A stretch of DNA of 38,392 nt, from assembly GCA_910587445.1 (NCBI GenBank), contig CAJULE010000021.1, forward strand, positions 1-38,392, written 5' to 3'. The DNA comes from an uncultured Christensenellaceae bacterium (GTDB taxonomy: Bacteria > Bacillota > Clostridia > Christensenellales > Pumilibacteraceae). The notes beneath the pieces were generated by a model that saw nothing but the letters and a program-made list of their open reading frames with translations, was not told where the DNA came from and searched no databases. Made by a program: the position numbers and the translations under genes. This document shows positions 1 to 6,234 of this stretch, piece by piece (position 1 is the stretch's first letter; every line of letters begins with the position of its first letter).

Positions 1-87
1 GAAAAGGCGCGTCCAAAAAGTTTTTTTCGCGAATGGAGCATTTCGCACGGTGCTTGCGCCTTTTTCCGAAAAGGCGCGTCCAAAAAG
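1..87. repeat. Direct repeat pair with hairpin at the window edge
   Basis: A 20-base unit, GAAAAGGCGCGTCCAAAAAG, occurs at 1-20 and again exactly at 68-87. The second copy also forms a perfect 9-bp hairpin with the bases before it (56-64 with 69-77, loop TCCG). Nothing coding is seen here. It is part of the gene-free stretch 1-404 downstream of purC; the first copy may be a fragment of something that extends beyond the window. Confidence 0.7.
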
Positions 88-89
88 GC

Positions 90-125
90 AAAGGGAGAGG
101 AACTTTCGGCTGTTCCTCTCCCTTT
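90..125. terminator. Perfect 14-bp hairpin, terminator-like
   Basis: The bases 90-103 and 112-125 form a perfect 14-bp inverted repeat with an 8-base loop. On the plus strand it ends in four Ts; on the minus strand a T-rich stretch follows after two intervening bases. It could stop transcription from either side, including read-through from purC, but the tails are short, so a repeat origin is also possible. A smaller hairpin, AGGGCTTCGCCCT at 148-160, follows. Confidence 0.45.
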
Positions 126-219
126 TGAATCCCTCTCCTTTAAACGATTCAGGGCTTCGCCCTAAAAACCCTTTTTAAAGGTTAGGAATTCGGTTTGAGA
201 AACAGATTTTATCTTTAGA

Positions 220-258
220 TTCGGCTTCCCTTGACAGGGAAGGCTTTTTTATGGGTTA
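220..258 (+). repeat. Partial copy of a dispersed terminator-like repeat
   Basis: An arm CTTCCCT, loop TGAC, arm AGGGAAG and a run of six Ts resemble an intrinsic terminator on the plus strand, but no plus-strand gene lies upstream in the window. The same block, continuing into ATAGGTTAAG-like sequence, occurs near 17870-17900, and a related CTTCCCT/AGGGAAG block occurs at 11836-11859, so I read it as one end of a dispersed repeat. Confidence 0.5.
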
Positions 259-293
259 AAGTGCGAGCACTCGACGGCGGAGAAACAAGCGAG

Positions 294-371
294 ACGGGTA
301 GCTGGCGACGAGACGCATGGGTTGCTGTACATTTAGTACTGCGCCCATGCGTCGAGAAGCACGCAACCCGT
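294..371. other. Nested inverted repeat downstream of purC
   Basis: A perfect 10-bp inverted repeat (GACGCATGGG at 312-321, CCCATGCGTC at 344-353) is enclosed by a second short one (ACGGGT at 294-299, ACCCGT at 366-371) and contains GTAC-ATTTA-GTAC at its tip. It starts 34 bases past the purC stop codon. No T-run follows it in the purC direction, so it is not a classical terminator. It could be a 3' UTR structure or a mobile-element remnant. Confidence 0.45.
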
Positions 372-404
372 ATTCGCGAAGTTTATACGCCGTCGGAAAG
401 AAAG

Positions 405-1118
405 CTAATTGAGACCCAAACGCCTCATCATCTCAGCATAAGCCTCCTCCACCCCGCCCATATCTCTGCGGAAGCGGTCTTTATCGAGCTTTTCCTTGGT
501 CTCGGAATCCCAGAAGCGGCAGGTGTCGGGGCTTATCTCGTCGGCAAGAAGGATCTCGCCGTGGAAACGTCCGAACTCTATCTTGAAGTCGACAAGGTCT
601 ATGCCGAGCTTTTTGAAGTAGTCGACCATGAAGTTGTTGACCTTAAACGCCATTTCGCTTATCTGCTTCAACTCGTCCTTCGTGCAAAGTCCCATGGCAA
701 GCGCGTGATAGTCGTTTATCATGGGGTCTCCGAGGTCGTCGTTCTTGTACGAGAACTCGAGCACCGTGTGCTTGAGCTCCGTGCCCTCGGGAAGTCCCAA
801 ACGCTTGGACATCGAGCCGGCCGCTATGTTGCGCACTATGACTTCGAGCGGAACTATCTCCACTTTCTTGACGAGCGTTTCCCTGTCGGAAATCTCCTCT
901 ATGTAATGCGTCTTTACGCCGGCTTTTTCGAGCTGCTTGAACATGAAGTTGCTCATGCGGTTGTTGACTACGCCCTTGCCGACTATCGTTCCCTTTTTGA
1001 GACCGTTGAATGCCGTCGCGTCATCCTTGTAGTCGACGAGCACGACGTCGTCGTTGTCGGTTGCCCAGACTTTCTTTGCCTTACCCTCGTAAAGCTGTCC
1101 TTTCTTCTCGAATTTCAT
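405..1118 (-). CDS. purC: SAICAR synthetase (phosphoribosylaminoimidazole-succinocarboxamide synthase)
   Basis: This 237-residue cytoplasmic enzyme joins CAIR to aspartate with ATP to give SAICAR in purine synthesis. The length is normal for bacterial PurC. Visible family motifs are YEGKAKKVW near residue 10, the SMSKRLGLPEG segment near 102, and DFKIEFGRF followed by DEISPDTCRFWD at about 177-204. The ATG is preceded by GGAGA at a good distance. It lies 29 bases after purE and is very probably translated from the same message. No other purine gene follows in the window, so this looks like a two-gene operon. Confidence 0.96.
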   Translation of the reverse strand: MKFEKKGQLYEGKAKKVWATDNDDVVLVDYKDDATAFNGLKKGTIVGKGVVNNRMSNFMFKQLEKAGVKTHYIEEISDRETLVKKVEIVPLEVIVRNIAAGSMSKRLGLPEGTELKHTVLEFSYKNDDLGDPMINDYHALAMGLCTKDELKQISEMAFKVNNFMVDYFKKLGIDLVDFKIEFGRFHGEILLADEISPDTCRFWDSETKEKLDKDRFRRDMGGVEEAYAEMMRRLGLN

Positions 1119-1147
1119 AGCTGTCTCCTATATATTCAAAAATGTGT

Positions 1148-1651
1148 TTATCGTATTTCGGCGACGAGCTTTTGAAGCTCGTCGTCTGCTTTAAGCGTCT
1201 TTTCGCGTATCGCCTCGCGGTGCGCGTCGTACTTTTTCTTGAGCTCCGCATATTTTACGGCGAGTATTCTCACGGCAAGCAGGGCCGCGTTTTCGCCGCC
1301 GCCGATCGCTACCGTCGCGACGGGTATGCCGCCCGGCATCTGAACGGTGGAGAGAAGGCTGTCGAGTCCGCCCGCAACCGAAGTGGGGGTCGGAAGCCCT
1401 ATTACGGGAAGGGACGTATGCGCCGCAAGCACGCCCGCAAGGTGCGCCGCTTTGCCCGCCACGCCTATTACGACCTCTACGCCGCGCTTTTCGGCATTTT
1501 CCACCGTCTCCACCGCCTCGTCGGGCGTACGGTGTGCCGAAAGCACGCGCGCCTCGAACTCCACGCCGAAAGCTTTCAGAGTTTCGAGACAGGGTTTTAC
1601 GACGTCGAAATCGCTTTTGGAACCCATAATTACACAAACTTTGCCGCTCAT
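1148..1651 (-). CDS. purE: N5-carboxyaminoimidazole ribonucleotide mutase
   Basis: The 167-residue product converts N5-CAIR to CAIR, the step just before PurC. The class I PurE signatures are visible: GSKSD near residue 11, SAHRTP near 44, KAAHLAG near 73 and PVATVAIGGGENAALLA in the second half. The frame stays open 27 codons upstream, but the ATG at 1651 is preceded by AAGGAG six bases away and the homology begins there. A promoter lies about 30 bases upstream of the gene. Coupling with purC is the expected pathway logic. Confidence 0.95.
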   Translation of the reverse strand: MSGKVCVIMGSKSDFDVVKPCLETLKAFGVEFEARVLSAHRTPDEAVETVENAEKRGVEVVIGVAGKAAHLAGVLAAHTSLPVIGLPTPTSVAGGLDSLLSTVQMPGGIPVATVAIGGGENAALLAVRILAVKYAELKKKYDAHREAIREKTLKADDELQKLVAEIR

Positions 1652-1690
1652 ATGACACTCCTTGTATGCCGAAAAACAACATACAATCAT

Positions 1691-1719
1691 ATCATAACAT
1701 ACGTTAGGCTCAAAGTCAA
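1691..1719 (-). promoter_or_regulatory. Promoter of purEC
   Basis: On the minus strand TTGACT (1714-1719) and TATGAT (1691-1696) are separated by exactly 17 bp, a near-consensus housekeeping sigma promoter. The predicted start near 1684 leaves a leader of about 33 nt, too short for a purine riboswitch. Confidence 0.75.
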
Positions 1720-1747
1720 GCGACCGCGGCAAAATTCGCGTGAATTT

Positions 1748-1774
1748 AAAAAGCCGCTCTTTGGAGTGGCTTTT
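1748..1774 (-). terminator. Terminator after the histidine kinase gene
   Basis: In the minus direction a stem AAAGCCACTC/GAGCGGCTTT (one A-C mismatch, short loop) runs into TTTTTAAA, about 35 bases past the kinase stop codon. It separates the two-component operon from the purE promoter. Confidence 0.65.
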
Positions 1775-1810
1775 CGAATAACCTATCGGCTGATTGACAA
1801 CGAGCAGTCT

Positions 1811-3124
1811 TTACTTGATTTGCGGAATGGGGATCGTTATGTTGAGATTGAAAATGCCGTCTTCCGTCACTATGCTCATGTTGCCGCCGTACTTTTCCAC
1901 CGTCTTTTGCATACTCCTCATGCCGTAGCCGTGAAAGCGTTTGTCCTGCTTTGTCGTCACGGGCAGTTCGGACTGAAATTCTATTTCGCCCTCGAAGAAG
2001 TTTTCGGTGTGTATGACCGCCATTCCCAGCCTCGAACTTATCTGCAAGCCTATTATGCGCTTTTCCTTGTCGGCGAGCCGCCTGCACGCCTCGAGCGAGT
2101 TGTCGAGCGCATTGCCGAGAAGCGAATATATGTCGGACGGCTGCATGAACGAAAGGCTCTTTCCGTCCACGAGACAGTCGAGTTTTATGCCGCTGTTTTC
2201 GCACAGCAGCTTTTTTTCGGCAAGAAAGACGTCGAGAATTTCGTTGCCCGTCTTAAGCGACAAATCGTAAATGGATATGACCTCTTCCATTTCTTTGACC
2301 ACCTCGGGGCTCATACCGCCGGCTATCTTCGACATCTGATGTTTCATGTCGTGGCACTTCACGTTTATCATGTCGATATTGTCCTTGGCAACGCGGTACT
2401 GTTCCTCCTGCTGGTGGACGAGGTGATCGAGCACGGCATTGTCCTTTACGAGCATACGGTTATAGAAAAAGCCGTATTCCAACAAAAGCGTGCACACCGA
2501 ACAGATTATGCTGTAGAGCGAAATATACGTGAACAGTTTGGGCTTTTCGCTCATCGGAACGAACGGCTCGATGAGGAACTGAAGGATTATCGCAAAGAAT
2601 ACGAGTATGCCGCCGAGCACGATGTTCATACGGTTTTCGAAGCACTGTTCGGGCTGGTTGCGCACCTTGCGTATCATTACGAAGTAGACGAGGGCATACA
2701 CCGCCGCCGTTATGAACAGCCCTATAAAGAACGAGCCTATGCCGCCGAAATCGAGGCGGGCAAGAGAGAGAACGATCGCGAATATGCGATAGGATATGTG
2801 CTGAGTGGCGGTCGCACCTATGCTCGAGAACAGCGCGCCCCAAAAGCTCGCTTTGCGGCAGAAAAGTATTCCGCCGAGCACGAGCCCGAAGCTGACTATG
2901 TACTTGACTATATTGTAAAGGACCGTCCCGAGCTCGCTCTTTTCCATGGCGCTTCGCCATACGCTCCAAAGCACCGAAAGAGTAAATCCTACCGCCAAAC
3001 AGCCTATAAAGCGGACTAAGAAAAGTTTTCTGCGCGCAAACAGCGTACAGAACAGCATGACGCTTGCGATTATTTCGAACACGTAGCCGTTTTCGGTGAA
3101 AAATTTTATCAGAAAATCTAACAT
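1811..3124 (-). CDS. GHKL-type sensor histidine kinase (AgrC/LytS-like)
   Basis: A 437-residue membrane kinase that should phosphorylate the adjacent LytTR regulator. Residues 10-220 contain about six hydrophobic spans, followed by a helical segment with the phospho-acceptor His258 in NVKCHDMKHQM. The ATPase part shows an N-box near 338-342 (GNALDNSLEA) and a glycine motif HGYGMRS near 398-404, typical of GHKL kinases. The frame is open further upstream, but the ATG at 3124 overlaps the end of the response regulator gene and begins the hydrophobic domain. No periplasmic sensor domain and no AgrB/AgrD genes are nearby, so the signal is unknown. Confidence 0.9.
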   Translation of the reverse strand: MLDFLIKFFTENGYVFEIIASVMLFCTLFARRKLFLVRFIGCLAVGFTLSVLWSVWRSAMEKSELGTVLYNIVKYIVSFGLVLGGILFCRKASFWGALFSSIGATATQHISYRIFAIVLSLARLDFGGIGSFFIGLFITAAVYALVYFVMIRKVRNQPEQCFENRMNIVLGGILVFFAIILQFLIEPFVPMSEKPKLFTYISLYSIICSVCTLLLEYGFFYNRMLVKDNAVLDHLVHQQEEQYRVAKDNIDMINVKCHDMKHQMSKIAGGMSPEVVKEMEEVISIYDLSLKTGNEILDVFLAEKKLLCENSGIKLDCLVDGKSLSFMQPSDIYSLLGNALDNSLEACRRLADKEKRIIGLQISSRLGMAVIHTENFFEGEIEFQSELPVTTKQDKRFHGYGMRSMQKTVEKYGGNMSIVTEDGIFNLNITIPIPQIK

Positions 3125-3834
3125 CTTCCCTGCCCCAACCAATTCGTAAGCTCGGTTATGAAGCTCTTTCTGCGAGGCTGGCTTATCTTCAATTCTTCGC
3201 CGTTCGTGAGTATTACGCTCAGTTCGCTTCCGTTCACCCTCTCGATAAATTTCGGATTTACGAGATAGCACGAATTACACCGCATAAAGTTGTGGACCTT
3301 GAGCGTCTTTTCGAGAGCGGACAAAGACGCGTACTCGCCGAATACCCCTCGGCGGGTATGCCACAGCAGTTTGTGCCCGCGCACTTCGATATATATGATG
3401 TTGTCCACGGTCGTCTTTACTACGCCGTCGGTCGAGTTTATGACAATGGGTTTTGCCGTGCCGGCGCGGACAATTCCCACCGCCTTTTGCATTTTGAGCG
3501 TAAGGCGCTCGTACGATACGGGTTTTATGATGTAGTCGAGCGCGTCTACCTCATATCCCTTTACCGCAAACTGGGCAAGCGTGGTCACGAATATGATGAC
3601 CACCTTCTTGTCCTTTTCGCGCAGTTTTGCCGCCGCGTCCATACCCGTCATGCCGGGCAACATGATGTCGAGAAAGACTATATCGAAAGAGCCGTCCGTA
3701 TCGAGAAAAGCCCCCGCGTCGCAAAAGCGCGTGAAGGAAAATTTCTCGCCTATTTCCTTTTCATACGTACCGAGACAGCCAAGCAGAGTTTCCGCTTCGC
3801 CGTCCTCGTCTTCTACTATAGCTATCTTAATCAT
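3118..3834 (-). CDS. LytTR-family response regulator
   Basis: This 238-residue transcription regulator has a receiver domain at residues 1-120 (acidic pocket VEDEDG, phospho-acceptor Asp56 in FLDIMLPGM, conserved KP near 107) and a C-terminal LytTR DNA-binding domain (about 135-235, with the RCNSCYLVNPKFIERV signature). Its stop codon overlaps the kinase start by 7 bases, so the pair is co-translated. It lies directly downstream of the glycosidase operon, separated by 48 bp, and is a candidate regulator of those genes by position only. Its promoter puts the RNA start at or next to the ATG, with no room for a ribosome binding site. Confidence 0.93.
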   Translation of the reverse strand: MIKIAIVEDEDGEAETLLGCLGTYEKEIGEKFSFTRFCDAGAFLDTDGSFDIVFLDIMLPGMTGMDAAAKLREKDKKVVIIFVTTLAQFAVKGYEVDALDYIIKPVSYERLTLKMQKAVGIVRAGTAKPIVINSTDGVVKTTVDNIIYIEVRGHKLLWHTRRGVFGEYASLSALEKTLKVHNFMRCNSCYLVNPKFIERVNGSELSVILTNGEELKISQPRRKSFITELTNWLGQGRC

Positions 3835-3840
3835 AGTTTA

Positions 3841-3869
3841 AGTATATACCGAAATAACAAAAAAATCAA
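3841..3869 (-). promoter_or_regulatory. Promoter of the two-component operon, apparently leaderless
   Basis: TTGATT (3864-3869) and TATACT (3841-3846) are spaced by 17 bp on the minus strand. Only six bases separate TATACT from the ATG at 3832-3834, so the predicted transcription start coincides with the start codon. The same TTGATT-N17-TATACT combination drives the PP2C gene at 18310-18338, which supports it being a real promoter type here. Confidence 0.7.
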
Positions 3870-3882
3870 GAGCCGACGGGAA

Positions 3883-6234
3883 TTATTTCGATTTAATTAC
3901 GACTTCGGCATTTCCGATCTTCGAACACGCCGTTACCTTCACGCAGTCGCCGCTCGGACGCACAACGGCAAGAGCTTCGCCGAAGTACGTGCCCGTCTCG
4001 TCGCCGAGGTAGCCGTCGTCGTTGTACGGACAGGCATGACCGAGCCCCACGAGATCGCCGCCCTCGACGGAGACTTTCACGCGCTCGCGCTTTAATACCG
4101 CAGTCGTGCCTTCGCCGTCGGCTATGCGTATGCGAATATACGCGAGCTTTCCCCTTTCGATATTCTCGCATTCGGGCTCGAGCACAAGCCGAGTCTCTCC
4201 CATTGCCGACTTAAGCGTCGACTCGGATACGACCTTGCCGCCCGATATGACTTTTGCCGTCAGCTCGCCCGAGCGATAACGGATCTTGAACTTTGCCCGA
4301 CAGCTCTTTTTGAGCGACTTTTTTCCGACCCGTCTGCCGTTCAGCCACAGCTCTATTTTATCGCCGCAGCCGTAAGCTTCCACTCTCGCGACTTTCCCCT
4401 CGCAGCCCGTCCACGCCCAGGACTCGACGGCTTCGGTGAACTTCCAGCCCGACGGCGAATGACGTTCGCCGTTGTGATTGACGGGTTTTACCGCAACGAC
4501 CGGCTTTTCGAGCATTCCGTACGCCGCCTTCATATAGTAAGCTTCGGCAAGCGGTTTGCCCGTCACGTCCACCCTGCCGCAACCCGACGTTAGCCAGCCG
4601 AGAGAGTGTATATAGGTCGGCGCATAGTCGCGGTACTCGAACGCTCCGAGCCCCACCTCGCCGAGATGATCCATTCCCGTCCACACGAAATCGCCTATTA
4701 TGCCCTTGTCCTTTTCGGATATGCGCACAAACCTTTCGACGTCCTCGCAGAAAGTCTCGCTTCCGAGTATTATGCGGTTCGGGTACTTTTTGCGGTCGCG
4801 CTTATAGCGCAGGATTCCGTAGTTATAGCCCGCGATGTCCATTGCCCCGAAAGCCTCCCTTGTCGCCTTGTCGCAACCGGGAAGAACGGCGTTGAGCTTT
4901 GTGAAGAGCGGACCGAACATCCACTTAAGGTGGTTGGATCTTTCCGTCCCGAGGTCGTGGAAATTTTCGGCGTTACGCTCCGCCTTCTCATCGGAGAAGA
5001 ACGAATGTCCTTTGTACGCCGCCTGATTGAAGCCTATATTTATGCCGCAAGTGACGGGACGCGTCGCGTCGTGCGACTTTACGCACGCCTGCATTTTCCC
5101 GTACAGTTCGACGCCTCGCGCCTCCGCCGTCTCGGTGACTTCGTTTCCGAGGCTGTAAAGAATGACGCTCGGATGATTGTAGTCGCGCTCCGTCATGTCC
5201 TTGAGATCGCGCTCGTACCACTCCTCGAGAAAGCCGGCATAGTCGTACTTCGTCTTGCGCACGTACCAGGAGTCCGCATATTCGTCCATGACGTACATAC
5301 CCAATTTGTCGCACGCGTTTAAAAGCGCGATCGAACAGGGGTTGTGCGCCGAACGTATCGCATTGAAGCCGCAGTCCTTCAGTATCTTCACCTTGCGCTC
5401 CTCGGCTTCGGGAAGGCTCACCGCGCCGAGCAGTCCGTTGTCGTGATGCAGACAGCAGCCGCGCAATACGGTGCGAACTCCGTTTATCTCGAGCCCCTTT
5501 TGCGGAGTACATTCTATGGTGCGTATTCCGAAAGTATGCTCGCTTTTATCGCCGCAGAAATCCACCTTACAGGTGTACAGATTCGGCTGCTGCGCCGACC
5601 AGAGCCGTGCGTTCGGAACGGTGAGAAGCACGCTCCCCGCCCCGTCGACATCGAAAGCCGTCTCCGCCGCAACGCCGCTTTCGTCCGCAATTTCCACCTT
5701 GGCTCTGCCCTTGCCCACGCAGCCGAGTTTCACCTCTATGACTGCGGGATCGAGACTCACGGTGCGAATCTTTATGCCGTAAGGCGGCAGATAGGACTTG
5801 CCCGCCGTATAGAGCCACACGGGACGATAGATGCCGACGCCCGTATACCAGCGGCTGTTGGGCACGTCCGCGCCCTTTGCGGTCACTCTTATTTCATTCT
5901 CGCCTTCTTTGAGCTTACCGCTCAAATCCGCCGTTATTCCTATATAACCGTTGGGACGATACGCGACCTGCTCTCCGTTGAGAAACACTTTGCCTTGATG
6001 ATAGATTCCCTCGAACTCGAGCAGTACGGTTTCATTTCCCGCAACTGCCGTATATTCGAACATCTTCACGAACTCATAGTCGCGCCCTATAAACCAGCCG
6101 TTGTTACAGCCGCCCGGACTCGAGTCCGACCGCCCCTCGCGAAGCATACAGTCGTACGGAAGGGTAACGGGAAAGGTCTCACTTTCCCCCGCTCTCCTGT
6201 ACGTCCATCCGCCGTTGAAATCGGTTCTTATCAT
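3883..6234 (-). CDS. Glycoside hydrolase family 2 enzyme (beta-galactosidase-like)
   Basis: A 783-residue GH2 enzyme that should release terminal beta-linked sugars by a retaining mechanism. Order of parts: sugar-binding jelly roll (about 1-150, ending GVGIYRPVWLY), Ig-like domain (150-245), TIM barrel (245-600) and C-terminal Ig-like domains (about 650-783). The expected acid/base is Glu365 in SLGNEV and the nucleophile Glu493 in ILGSETF; FNAIRSAHNP near 290 is a typical GH2 motif. No signal peptide is seen, so it should act in the cytoplasm on imported oligosaccharides. The frame is open upstream, but the ATG at 6234 overlaps the GH3 stop (ATGA) and begins the jelly roll. Exact substrate cannot be told from sequence. 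Confidence 0.92.
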   Translation of the reverse strand: MIRTDFNGGWTYRRAGESETFPVTLPYDCMLREGRSDSSPGGCNNGWFIGRDYEFVKMFEYTAVAGNETVLLEFEGIYHQGKVFLNGEQVAYRPNGYIGITADLSGKLKEGENEIRVTAKGADVPNSRWYTGVGIYRPVWLYTAGKSYLPPYGIKIRTVSLDPAVIEVKLGCVGKGRAKVEIADESGVAAETAFDVDGAGSVLLTVPNARLWSAQQPNLYTCKVDFCGDKSEHTFGIRTIECTPQKGLEINGVRTVLRGCCLHHDNGLLGAVSLPEAEERKVKILKDCGFNAIRSAHNPCSIALLNACDKLGMYVMDEYADSWYVRKTKYDYAGFLEEWYERDLKDMTERDYNHPSVILYSLGNEVTETAEARGVELYGKMQACVKSHDATRPVTCGINIGFNQAAYKGHSFFSDEKAERNAENFHDLGTERSNHLKWMFGPLFTKLNAVLPGCDKATREAFGAMDIAGYNYGILRYKRDRKKYPNRIILGSETFCEDVERFVRISEKDKGIIGDFVWTGMDHLGEVGLGAFEYRDYAPTYIHSLGWLTSGCGRVDVTGKPLAEAYYMKAAYGMLEKPVVAVKPVNHNGERHSPSGWKFTEAVESWAWTGCEGKVARVEAYGCGDKIELWLNGRRVGKKSLKKSCRAKFKIRYRSGELTAKVISGGKVVSESTLKSAMGETRLVLEPECENIERGKLAYIRIRIADGEGTTAVLKRERVKVSVEGGDLVGLGHACPYNDDGYLGDETGTYFGEALAVVRPSGDCVKVTACSKIGNAEVVIKSK

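Noticed and set aside
220..258. Terminator of purC
   Set aside because: The T-run is on the plus strand, the opposite direction to purC. It fits better as part of a dispersed repeat.
1142..3019. Long plus-strand open frame opposite the histidine kinase gene
   Set aside because: It is antisense to a gene with clear domain motifs, has no recognisable family, and has a composition typical of a mirrored GC-biased coding strand. The same holds for other long antisense frames, such as 6417-8399 and 13970-16246.
1811..3834. Agr-type peptide quorum-sensing locus
   Set aside because: The kinase and regulator are of the right families, but no AgrB protease or AgrD peptide gene is found around them.
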